Source: Psychromarinibacter halotolerans
GTDB lineage: Bacteria > Pseudomonadota > Alphaproteobacteria > Rhodobacterales > Rhodobacteraceae
Direction: 5' to 3'
DNA: 64,000 nt
NCBI RefSeq assembly: GCF_029168315.1
Contig: NZ_JARGYD010000013.1
Coordinates: 5,215 to 69,214, forward strand
Positions within the stretch are counted from its first letter, which is position 1. The number at the start of each line of letters is the position of its first letter. Positions 18,221 through 25,604 of the stretch are shown here, piece after piece. A model generated the notes under the pieces. The model ran no database searches and was not told the DNA's origin. It saw only the letters and a program-made list of their open reading frames with translations. The position numbers and the translations under genes are program-made.

Positions 18221-19657
18221 TTACAGCCCCTTTTCCTTGTAGCTCAGCGCGACCCGCTGGATCGACACGATGTAGGCCGCCGTGCGCAGGTCCGCGACGT
18301 CGTCGCGGGTGTGCCACGTCTCGGACATCGACTGGTAGGCGGTGCGCATGGTGTCATCCAGCCCCGAGCGGACCAGCTCCAGCTCGTCGGCGCCCCGCAG
18401 GTACTTCTTCTTGAAGTCGGGGCTCATGGACCACGCGTCGCCCAGATGGCTGTCCAGCCGCATCAGTTCGTCCACGATCAGCTGGTGCCGCGCCTCTTCC
18501 TGCCGCCGTCCCATGCGGCCAAAGCGGATGTGGGACAGGTTCTTGACCCACTCGAAATAGGACACCGTCACGCCGCCCGCGTTGGCATACATGTCGGGGA
18601 TGATCACGCAGCCCTTCTCGCGCAGGACCTCGTCGGCGCCTGCGGTGACGGGACCGTTGGCCGCCTCGATGATCAGCGGCGCGCGGATGCGGTCGGCGTT
18701 GCCAAGGTTGATCACCCCTTCCATCGCCGCCGGGATCAGGATGTCGCACTCTTCTTCCATAACGGCGGCGCCGTCCTCGACATACTGGGCGTTATAATAG
18801 CCCTTCACGCCGCCATGCTTGAGGATCCACGCGCGGACGTCGTCCACGTCGATGCCGTTCTCGGACACCAGCGCGCCGTCGCGTTCGATGATGCCGGTGA
18901 TCTTCGCGCCGTCCTCGGACGACAGGAACTTGGCCGCGTGATAGCCCACGTTGCCCAGCCCCTGCACGATCACGCGCTTGCCCTCCAGCTTGCCCGACAG
19001 ACCGGCCTTCACCATGTCCTCGGGGTGGCGGAAGAATTCTTGCAGGGCGTATTGCACGCCGCGTCCCGTCGCCTCGACCCGGCCCGCGATGCCGCCCGCA
19101 TGGGTCGGCTTGCCGGTGACACAGGCGCTTGCGTTGATGTCGGTGGTGTTCATCCGCCGGTACTGGTCCGCGATCCACGCCATCTCGCGCTCGCCGGTGC
19201 CCATGTCGGGCGCGGGGACGTTCTGGCTGGGGTGGATCAGGTCGCGCTTGGCGAGTTCATAGGCGAAGCGGCGGGTGATCAGTTCCAGTTCGTGTTCTTC
19301 GTACTTGCGCGGGTCGATGCACAGCCCGCCCTTCGAGCCGCCGAACGGTGCTTCGACCAGCGCGCACTTGTAGGTCATCAGCGCCGCCAGCGCCTCGACC
19401 TCGTCCTGGTTCACGCCCAGCGAATAGCGGATGCCGCCCTTCACAGGTTCCATGTGTTCGGAGTGAACCGAACGGTAGCCCGTGAACGTGTGGATCTGGC
19501 CGCGAAGACGCACGCCGAACCGCACGGTATAGGTCGCGTTGCAGACCCGGATCTTCTCTTCCAGCCCCGGCGGCAGATCCATCAGCGCCACCGCCCGATT
19601 GAACATCAGGTCGACGGACTGGCGGAAGCTCGGTTCTCGGGTTGCATGGGTATTCAT
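18221..19657 (-). CDS. gdhA: Glu/Leu/Phe/Val dehydrogenase (glutamate dehydrogenase)
   Basis: This 478-residue enzyme interconverts glutamate and 2-oxoglutarate with ammonia and NAD(P). The substrate-binding domain has GGIRYS and the lysine-containing APFGGSKGGLCIDP block. The C-terminal Rossmann domain has VIVQGLGNVGYHAAKFL, and NAGGVTVSYFEWVKN lies near the end. The start at 19657 is chosen because TGGAGGCCCTG precedes this ATG; the open frame continues further upstream but without a better site. It sits between two oppositely oriented pilin-like clusters with no obvious functional link to them. Confidence 0.92.
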   Translation of the reverse strand: MNTHATREPSFRQSVDLMFNRAVALMDLPPGLEEKIRVCNATYTVRFGVRLRGQIHTFTGYRSVHSEHMEPVKGGIRYSLGVNQDEVEALAALMTYKCALVEAPFGGSKGGLCIDPRKYEEHELELITRRFAYELAKRDLIHPSQNVPAPDMGTGEREMAWIADQYRRMNTTDINASACVTGKPTHAGGIAGRVEATGRGVQYALQEFFRHPEDMVKAGLSGKLEGKRVIVQGLGNVGYHAAKFLSSEDGAKITGIIERDGALVSENGIDVDDVRAWILKHGGVKGYYNAQYVEDGAAVMEEECDILIPAAMEGVINLGNADRIRAPLIIEAANGPVTAGADEVLREKGCVIIPDMYANAGGVTVSYFEWVKNLSHIRFGRMGRRQEEARHQLIVDELMRLDSHLGDAWSMSPDFKKKYLRGADELELVRSGLDDTMRTAYQSMSETWHTRDDVADLRTAAYIVSIQRVALSYKEKGL

Positions 19658-20039
19658 CAGGGCCTCCAGACTGTCGCGGCGCGGTGCCGCGAATTTGTGC
19701 AGATTGTCGCCCTGCCACGCTAACCTGATTCGTGTGTCCAAGCCGCGAAGAGTTTTCGCCCCCATCCCGCGCCCCCAAATCCGCGTTAATTCACACGCTC
19801 ACGACCGAGTCGCAGGGGCCGATTAACCTAAGGGAATTTGTTTCCCTCTCTACCGGGAATTGCACCGTGGGACGAAACACTATCCCGGTCCCAACGACAT
19901 TGAGCGGAAAACCATATTCTTGCCACAAATCCCGCGCACGGCGGCCCGGTTGAGGGTGCAAATAACGTTTTAATTAAAGGTCGCCCGGGACAGGGATCCC
20001 GGAGGCAAGCCACCATTTCGGCTGCCAGGAGTGGATAAG
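19658..20039. other. Intergenic region between divergent gdhA and the plus-strand pilin-like operon
   Basis: These 382 bp hold no supported gene. They must contain the gdhA promoter (minus) and the promoter of the VWA/TadG-like gene (plus). An AT-rich segment (AACGTTTTAATTAAAGG, 19962-19980) is followed by a small hairpin (CCGGGA-N6-TCCCGG, 19985-20002) in the probable 5' leader, then AGGAG at 20027-20031. Confidence 0.45.
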
Positions 20040-21872
20040 ATGCGTCGACGCTGCATGCTGCAAGACCCGTCCTACATCCGGCATTCCTGCCGGGTTTCCG
20101 ATCGCCGGACGGCGGGCCACGAACCGGACAACGAACCGATGCGCACCCGTGCGTACCGGCTTGCCCGCGGGTTCCGCCGGGACGAAGACGGGTCGCTGAT
20201 CATCTTCGGACTGATGATGATGATCGTCATGCTGTTCATGGCGGGTATCCCGCTGGACATCGAACGCTTTGAGACCGCCCGCACCAAGCTTCAGAACACC
20301 GCCGACGGCGCCGCGCTGGCCGCCGCTTCGCTGACGCAGGAAGTCGACGCCGAAGTCCTTGTGCACGACTACTTCGCCAAGGCCGGTGTGGCCGGCTTCG
20401 TCGACGACGTCCGCGTGACAGAGGCGATCAACTACAAACACGTCGAGATCGACGCCGACATCAACGTGCCGACCCACTTCTTCAACATGGTGGGCGTCAC
20501 CAACCTTGGCACGCTGGTCGACTCGGTGGCCGAGGAATCCATCGGCGACGTCGAAATCTCTTTGGTGCTTGACGTGTCCGGCTCGATGGGCAGCAACGGC
20601 AAGCTCGGCAACCTGAAGAACGCCGCCGAGGACTTCATCGACGCGATCTACGACGGCGCGCAGGAAAGCTCGATCTCGACGTCGGTGATCCCGTATTCGA
20701 CGCAGGTCTCTGCCGGGCCCGACATCCTGAAGTACCTCACCCGCGCCCCCGTCAGCCATGAGGATTCGCATTGCCTGAACTTCTCGAGCAGCGACTTCAC
20801 CACCGCCTCGATCTCGACGACCGCAGATGTTGAACAGACGCTGCACTTCGACCCGTGGACCAATGAATACAGCGGTTGGCGCGCGAACTATAACCTGCCC
20901 CAGGTCGTCTGCCCCGCTGGCGAGGACAAGGAATGGACGAATATCCTGCCCTACTCGAACTCGCCGGTCGCTCTCGAAAATTACGTGAACGCCTTCGACG
21001 ACACCAACCTGACCTCGATCGAGATCGGCGTGAAGTGGGGCACCGCGATGCTGGACCCGTCGTTCCGCCCTGTCGTGACCGGCCTGATCGCCGACGGCAT
21101 CGTTTCGGCCGACTTCGCCGGGCGCCCGCTGGACTATGATACAGCCGACGGGCTGAAGGTGATGGTGGTCATGACCGACGGCCAGAACACCCAGCATTAC
21201 GAGATGGAAGACCCGTATCGCGCTGGCGATAGCATCGTCTACGTGTGGTACGACGAGGACGATCGCCCCTACTACTCGATCTGGGGCGGCGAAGGCACCC
21301 CGATCCCGGAAGAGCAGTACGAAGAGCAGGAAACGACCGAGTGCGTAAGCTACGGTTGGTACTATCACAACGGGCGCTACTACTATTACTGCCAGGAAGA
21401 ACAGACCTCGACCGAGACGGTCCTGATCGAGAACTGGTATCTTGTGAACCGCTATTCCTACGACGTAAGCACCGGCTGGCGCGGCACGCCTTACACCGGA
21501 GATCCGGAAGAAGAAGCCTGGATCATGACGTGGGACGAGCTGTGGGCCGAGGTTCCGGTCGAATACTTCGCCGACGAATACCTGCGCAGCATGGGCAGCA
21601 TGATGGACGGCTTCCGCAGCGGGGTCAAAAACGCGCGGAACTACGTCTATTCGAACACCAAGGACAGCCGCACCCGCAGCATCTGCACCGCCGCGAAGGC
21701 GGAAGGCATCTACGTCTATACCATCGGCTTCGAAGCGCCGTACAACTCGCGCATCCTGCTGCAGGACTGCGCCACCACGCCGTCACACTACTTCAACGTC
21801 AGCGGCACCCAGATTTCCGCCGCCTTCTCGGCCATCGCCGCCGACATCAACCGCCTGAGGCTGATCCAGTGA
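20040..21872 (+). CDS. TadG-like von Willebrand factor A pilus-associated protein with Tyr-rich insertion
   Basis: This 610-residue protein (start by AGGAG 8 nt upstream; ATG at 20139, giving 577 residues, is the alternative and matches paralogue N-termini better). It has the prepilin-like junction RRDEDG-SLIIFG, a methionine-rich membrane helix, the TadG block LDIERFETARTKLQNTADGA, and a VWA domain with the MIDAS motif DVSGSM at about residue 178. An acidic, tyrosine-rich insertion (about 396-498; for example YHNGRYYYYCQEEQ) splits the VWA fold before its last strands (GIYVYTIGFEA). TadG proteins with VWA domains are tied to Flp pilus biogenesis. The insertion's role is unknown. It leads a three-gene operon. 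Confidence 0.82.
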   Translation: MRRRCMLQDPSYIRHSCRVSDRRTAGHEPDNEPMRTRAYRLARGFRRDEDGSLIIFGLMMMIVMLFMAGIPLDIERFETARTKLQNTADGAALAAASLTQEVDAEVLVHDYFAKAGVAGFVDDVRVTEAINYKHVEIDADINVPTHFFNMVGVTNLGTLVDSVAEESIGDVEISLVLDVSGSMGSNGKLGNLKNAAEDFIDAIYDGAQESSISTSVIPYSTQVSAGPDILKYLTRAPVSHEDSHCLNFSSSDFTTASISTTADVEQTLHFDPWTNEYSGWRANYNLPQVVCPAGEDKEWTNILPYSNSPVALENYVNAFDDTNLTSIEIGVKWGTAMLDPSFRPVVTGLIADGIVSADFAGRPLDYDTADGLKVMVVMTDGQNTQHYEMEDPYRAGDSIVYVWYDEDDRPYYSIWGGEGTPIPEEQYEEQETTECVSYGWYYHNGRYYYYCQEEQTSTETVLIENWYLVNRYSYDVSTGWRGTPYTGDPEEEAWIMTWDELWAEVPVEYFADEYLRSMGSMMDGFRSGVKNARNYVYSNTKDSRTRSICTAAKAEGIYVYTIGFEAPYNSRILLQDCATTPSHYFNVSGTQISAAFSAIAADINRLRLIQ

Positions 21873-22408
21873 GACGCCGCCTGACCCAACACCTGCGCCG
21901 CTTCCGGCGCAGCGAGGACGGTGCGGCGATGACGATCGAATTCCTCATTCTGTTCCCGCTGTTCATCGCGATCCTTGTCGCCACCTTCGAGGTCGGCATG
22001 GTAAACGCGCGCCACGCGCTGCTGGAACGGGGCGTCGACCTTGCGGTCCGCGACCTGCGCCTTGGCCGCGATCCGACTCCGACCTACGAGGAACTGCGCT
22101 GGGCGATCTGCCAGTATTCCGGCGTGATCGGCGACTGCGACGCGTCGCTGTTCGTGGAACTTGAACGGGTCAGCACCGCCGATTTTGACTTCCGCACCGG
22201 CCTGATCGCCTGCACCGACCAGTCGGAAGAGATCGACCTTGTCGAAGGGTTTAACCCTGGCACGCTGAACGACCTGATGGTCATCACCGTTTGCGGCAAA
22301 TTCCCCGTGATGCGCCCGCTCAGCTTCATCGGCCGCTACCTGCCAAAGCTGGGGGACGACCTGCACTATCGGCTGGTCGCGATGTCGGCCTTCGTGAACG
22401 AGCCCTGA
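21869..22408 (+). CDS. TadE-like pilus assembly protein
   Basis: This 179-residue protein starts at a GTG overlapping the stop of the VWA gene (GTGA, 21869-21872). Its N-terminus, LRRFRRSEDGAAMTIEFLIL, has a pseudopilin-type junction followed by a Glu and a hydrophobic helix; a cysteine-containing soluble domain follows. It is predicted to be processed and inserted in the inner membrane. Longer open frames upstream in this frame are antisense-like shadows of the VWA gene. Confidence 0.82.
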   Translation: MRRRLTQHLRRFRRSEDGAAMTIEFLILFPLFIAILVATFEVGMVNARHALLERGVDLAVRDLRLGRDPTPTYEELRWAICQYSGVIGDCDASLFVELERVSTADFDFRTGLIACTDQSEEIDLVEGFNPGTLNDLMVITVCGKFPVMRPLSFIGRYLPKLGDDLHYRLVAMSAFVNEP

Positions 22409-22409
22409 C

Positions 22410-23006
22410 ATGAAGCGCCTACACACACACCTCCGCCGATTCCGGCGTTCCGAGCGCGGCACGTTCTCGGTCGAGACGGTCTTGATCGTGCCGCTGCTGC
22501 TGTTCTGCTTTGCCGGGCTGTTCACCTTCTTCGATGCGTTCCGGATGCAGAACGTCAACGTCCGCGCGTCCTACACCGTGTCGGACCTGATCTCGCGCGA
22601 GGACAACCTGCTGACGACCGATTACGTCACGGGCATGAACCAGCTTCTGTCGCTGCTGACCCAGTCGAAGCACCCGACGATCATCCGCGTGACGGCGGTC
22701 ACCTACGACGAAGACGCCGACGAATTGTCTGTCGTCTGGTCGGCGGTCGACGGCGGGACCGAGGGGATCATCCTGCCGCTGGTCGACGGCACCCTGGACG
22801 AGATCGAGGACCAGATCCCGATCATGGCCCACGGCGCGTTCAACATCGTCGTCGAAAGCTGGGCCGCATTCGAACCCGTGATGACATGGGGTCTTGGCGC
22901 GTTCTACTTCGAGAACACCGTGGTCACCCGGCCCCGTTTCGCACCGAACCTGTGTTTCGAAGACGGCGAACTGACGCAGAACTCGCCCTGCCTGAACGCG
23001 CTGTAG
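22410..23006 (+). CDS. TadE/TadG-like pilus assembly protein
   Basis: This 198-residue protein begins 2 bp after its neighbour's stop. The N-terminus LRRFRRSERGTFSVETVLIV is almost identical to the upstream protein up to the cleavage Gly and keeps Glu at +5. One membrane helix is followed by a secreted domain with a hydrophobic WGLGAFYFEN segment and two C-terminal cysteines. It completes a VWA-TadE-TadE operon. Confidence 0.82.
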   Translation: MKRLHTHLRRFRRSERGTFSVETVLIVPLLLFCFAGLFTFFDAFRMQNVNVRASYTVSDLISREDNLLTTDYVTGMNQLLSLLTQSKHPTIIRVTAVTYDEDADELSVVWSAVDGGTEGIILPLVDGTLDEIEDQIPIMAHGAFNIVVESWAAFEPVMTWGLGAFYFENTVVTRPRFAPNLCFEDGELTQNSPCLNAL

Positions 23007-23051
23007 CGGGCGCGTTCCGCACGCCCCCGATCACGCCCCCGGCCCTGCCGC

Positions 23052-23594
23052 TCAGGTCTTGTCGCTGTCCTTGGGGTCGTCCTTCGCGTCGTCCGCGGCA
23101 TCTTCCAGACCGAACCCCAAAGGATCGCCGCCGCGCAGGCGCAGGGCGATCATGTCGGCCATGAACTTGGCCTGCCCCGCCGGTGTCACGCCGCCGATGC
23201 CCAGCTTGCGCCCCATGCGCCACCACAGGCCCGGCTGCCACGCGCGGTGGCCGGGTTTCTTGAGATGGACCAGAAAACCGTTCGACGGCTTGAACGCGAA
23301 CGCACCGCGTTCGACGCGGTCGATCTCGTCCATGCGGGCCAGCACCCGGCCCGTGCCGTCGCGCAGCCCCTCGTCCGTCAGTTCGACATAGGTTTCGGTC
23401 GCCCGGCGGATGCGGTCGCCCATCACCACAGAGCCAAGGCCCAGCGCCACAAGGAAGGCCTGAAGGAACAGGTTCGCGGGCGGCGTGCTAAAGGCGAGGT
23501 ACAAAAGCAACCCGCCCAGCGCCACCAGCAACGCCACCGCAAGCCAGCGCCGCGCCGGCGAAGGCGCGACGACCGCAATCACGTCATCGGTCAT
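23052..23594 (-). CDS. Membrane protein of unknown function (two transmembrane segments)
   Basis: This 180-residue protein has two adjacent hydrophobic helices (about 17-36 and 41-58) followed by a cytoplasmic domain with VELTDEGLRDGTGRVLARMDEI, which resembles the PH-like or YcxB-like output domain of small membrane proteins, and an acidic Asp/Lys tail. I cannot name the family. It lies 19 bp downstream of phaR and may be co-transcribed with it. Confidence 0.7.
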   Translation of the reverse strand: MTDDVIAVVAPSPARRWLAVALLVALGGLLLYLAFSTPPANLFLQAFLVALGLGSVVMGDRIRRATETYVELTDEGLRDGTGRVLARMDEIDRVERGAFAFKPSNGFLVHLKKPGHRAWQPGLWWRMGRKLGIGGVTPAGQAKFMADMIALRLRGGDPLGFGLEDAADDAKDDPKDSDKT

Positions 23595-23613
23595 GAGGGC
23601 TTCCTTTCGCCGC

Positions 23614-24159
23614 TCAGCTCAGCTTGGACAGCTTGGCCTGCAGCTCGGCCAGCTGCTTCTTGATGTCGTCCAGATCCTCCGACGACCGCTCGGACGAGTC
23701 GGGCATCTTGCCCGTGCCCGGAGCGCCAGACCAACCGCCGGTCATCGCCTTCATGAAGGCATCCTGCTGCGCCTGCATCGCCTCGAAGCCCGGCATCTTC
23801 GCCATCGGGTTGGTGAAGTTCTCGAACATCTTCGACTGGCCGTCGCGCAGCATCTCGAAGGACATCTGCAGGAACTGAGGCACCACCGACTGCACGCCCG
23901 TCGTATAGCTGCGGACAAGGTCCGTCAGCACGTTGATCGGCAACACGCTTTCGCCGTGGCTTTCATGGTCGGCAATGATCTGAAGAAGGTATTGCCGCGT
24001 CAGGTCGTCGCCGGATTTCAGATCGATGATCTGCACCTCGCGGCCGTCCCTGATGAACTGGGAAATATCGTCGAGCGTGACGTAGTCGCTCGTTTCAGTG
24101 TTGTAGAGTCTGCGGCTTGCGTAGCGCTTGATCAGCAGCGGTGCATCGGTATCGGCCAA
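23614..24159 (-). CDS. phaR: Polyhydroxyalkanoate synthesis repressor PhaR
   Basis: PhaR binds DNA and PHA granules and represses phasin genes until polymer forms. The N-terminal DNA-binding domain shows IKRYASRRLYNTETSDYVTL (about 9-28); the following PHB accumulation domain carries LLQIIADHES and PQFLQMSFEMLRDGQ; a variable Ser/Asp tail ends in a short coiled coil. Length is 181 residues. Its likely operators, CTGC-N3-GCAG, lie upstream of both phasin genes, and a weaker one lies between phaC and phaZ. It is downstream of phaP. Confidence 0.95.
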   Translation of the reverse strand: MADTDAPLLIKRYASRRLYNTETSDYVTLDDISQFIRDGREVQIIDLKSGDDLTRQYLLQIIADHESHGESVLPINVLTDLVRSYTTGVQSVVPQFLQMSFEMLRDGQSKMFENFTNPMAKMPGFEAMQAQQDAFMKAMTGGWSGAPGTGKMPDSSERSSEDLDDIKKQLAELQAKLSKLS

Positions 24160-24221
24160 CGCGGTCCCTCCCCGGGTATTTGGCGGTGCAGAAAAAAGAG
24201 TAGGCCCTTGCGGGACAAAAT

Positions 24222-24246
24222 AAAAGGGCGGGCTTTAAGCCCGCCC
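24222..24246 (-). terminator. Rho-independent terminator of phaP
   Basis: On the minus strand, a 10-bp stem (GGGCGGGCTT paired with AAGCCCGCCC, 24226-24246) is followed by TTTTATTTT. It lies 58 bp after the phaP stop and separates phaP from phaR. Confidence 0.9.
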
Positions 24247-24303
24247 AGTCCGGCGTTCCGGCAGGGAGGTATCCGGCGACGCCCCGAATTGTAGTGCTGC
24301 GCC

Positions 24304-24756
24304 TTACTTGGCGGCAGCGGTCGCCTTCTTCGCGGCTGCGGTCACCTCGGCGGTGGCCTTCTTGACAGCGGCGGACGCGTCCTCGGACATGTCCTTGCCA
24401 GCGGCCAGCAGCAGCTCGACGGTTTCCATCTGGACCTTCTTCGCGACTTCGGCGAAGGCGGCCATCGTTTCGGCGGACATCTCGGCCTGAGCCGACGCGA
24501 AGTCGGTCATCGCTTTGGTGTAGTCAGCCGGGTCGTCCTTGACGGTCGTCATCGAGGAGATCTTCGACAGGGTGTCTTTCGTCCACTTGGTCGAGATCTC
24601 GGTCGACTTGTCGGCCGCTTCCAGCGCAACCTTGGACAGCTTGTCCGACAGGGTGGCTTGGGTTTTGAAGGCGTCCTGCATCGCGGTCATGTCGACCGGG
24701 AAGGCGCCCATCATGTCTTGCATCATCTTGGTGTAGTCGGCGTTCTTCGCAGCCAT
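24304..24756 (-). CDS. phaP: Phasin (PHA granule surface protein)
   Basis: Phasins coat polyhydroxyalkanoate granules. This 150-residue, Ala/Lys/Met-rich, helical protein has LSKVALEAADKSTEISTKWT and VKDDPADYTKAMTDFASAQA, both conserved in Rhodobacteraceae phasins, and a Lys/Ala C-terminus. No cysteines are present. AAGGAG lies upstream of the ATG at 24756. A CTGC-AGT-GCAG operator is 94 bp upstream of the start, consistent with PhaR control. Confidence 0.9.
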   Translation of the reverse strand: MAAKNADYTKMMQDMMGAFPVDMTAMQDAFKTQATLSDKLSKVALEAADKSTEISTKWTKDTLSKISSMTTVKDDPADYTKAMTDFASAQAEMSAETMAAFAEVAKKVQMETVELLLAAGKDMSEDASAAVKKATAEVTAAAKKATAAAK

Positions 24757-24849
24757 ATCATTTCTCCTTCGGTGGATCGTGCCCGATCCGGAATTCTGCA
24801 TCTGCACAAGGAATATGCTTTCTGCGGCGCGGCATTTCAAGGGATTTTT

Positions 24850-24860
24850 CTGCAGTGCAG
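24850..24860 (-). promoter_or_regulatory. Putative PhaR operator upstream of phaP
   Basis: CTGC-AGT-GCAG is an exact match to the CTGC-N3/4-GCAG TGC-rich site reported for Paracoccus PhaR. A weaker half-matching site, CTGC-N4-GCAC, lies at 24796-24807. The position upstream of phaP fits the known repressor target. Confidence 0.7.
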
Positions 24861-24981
24861 CAAAAATTTTTTATGATTATATGTCAGGAGCTTAACCCAG
24901 GAACCGCCCCGAAACCTTGGAATTTTGGCACGATTTAAGGCCGCGCGTGATTCCCTAAGGTAAGCAAAACCGGAAATTGAA

Positions 24982-25005
24982 AAGGGCGGACCAAGGCCCG
25001 CCCTT
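24982..25005 (-). terminator. Probable terminator downstream of the second phasin gene
   Basis: On the minus strand, an 8-bp stem (AAGGGCGG with CCGCCCTT) and a partly paired loop are followed by TTTCAATTTCC. It lies 56 bp after the phasin stop codon. Confidence 0.7.
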
Positions 25006-25061
25006 CCAAACTCGTTACAACACCTTTCGTCACACCCGGTCCCTCAACCGGGCGTCCCGGC

Positions 25062-25493
25062 TCACTTGGAACCGGGCCCCTTCATTCCCATCATGTCGGC
25101 GGCTTTCTGGACCGCCTCGGCGGCCTCTTCGCCCATCGACGAACTGGCTTCCATCAGGATCGAAATCGTCTGTTCCTGCAGCGCCTGGGCGATCTGCGCG
25201 AACTGGTTCAGGTTCTCTTGCGCCAGCGCGCCCTGCGAGGATGCGAAGTCGGTCATCGCCTTGGCGTAATCGCTGGGATCGTCCTTCACCGAGGTGACAT
25301 CGCCCATGTTCGCGATCGTCTGCTTGGTCCAGCTGCTGGACAGTTCGCTGGCCTTGCCCGCCGCTTCCAAAGCCGCCTGCGACAGCTTTTCGCCGACGAC
25401 GGCAGACCCTTTGATGTGGTCCATCATCGCGCTCATGTCGACGTTCGCGAACGGGTCCGAGCCGGTTCCTTTGCCAGTTGTCGATTTCGCCAT
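25062..25493 (-). CDS. Second phasin-family protein
   Basis: This 143-residue helical protein is clearly related to the phasin at 24304: LSQAALEAAGKASELSSSWT and VKDDPSDYAKAMTDFASSQG align with its neighbour, but the C-terminus ends in MGMKGPGSK without the Lys/Ala tail. GGAAGG precedes the ATG at 25493. It lies downstream of phaC, with a CTGC-ACC-GCAG site 67 bp upstream of its start. The two phasins may coat granules at different stages, which is inference. Confidence 0.85.
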   Translation of the reverse strand: MAKSTTGKGTGSDPFANVDMSAMMDHIKGSAVVGEKLSQAALEAAGKASELSSSWTKQTIANMGDVTSVKDDPSDYAKAMTDFASSQGALAQENLNQFAQIAQALQEQTISILMEASSSMGEEAAEAVQKAADMMGMKGPGSK

Positions 25494-25559
25494 TCTAGCC
25501 TTCCCCCAATTGAATTGCAGGCCGATCACCTGCCGTTACGTCATCGGATCGATACAATG

Positions 25560-25570
25560 CTGCACCGCAG
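25560..25570 (-). promoter_or_regulatory. Putative PhaR operator upstream of the second phasin gene
   Basis: CTGC-ACC-GCAG exactly matches the PhaR site pattern and lies between the end of phaC and the start of the second phasin gene. It suggests this phasin has its own PhaR-controlled promoter in addition to any read-through from phaC. Confidence 0.7.
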
Positions 25571-25604
25571 CATTCAAGAGAATTTCGACGCATACCGCCG
25601 GATT

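Noticed and set aside
14506..23006. A complete tad (Flp pilus) locus
   Set aside because: Only pilin-like and TadE/TadG-like genes are present; no ATPase, secretin, TadB/C or prepilin peptidase gene was found.
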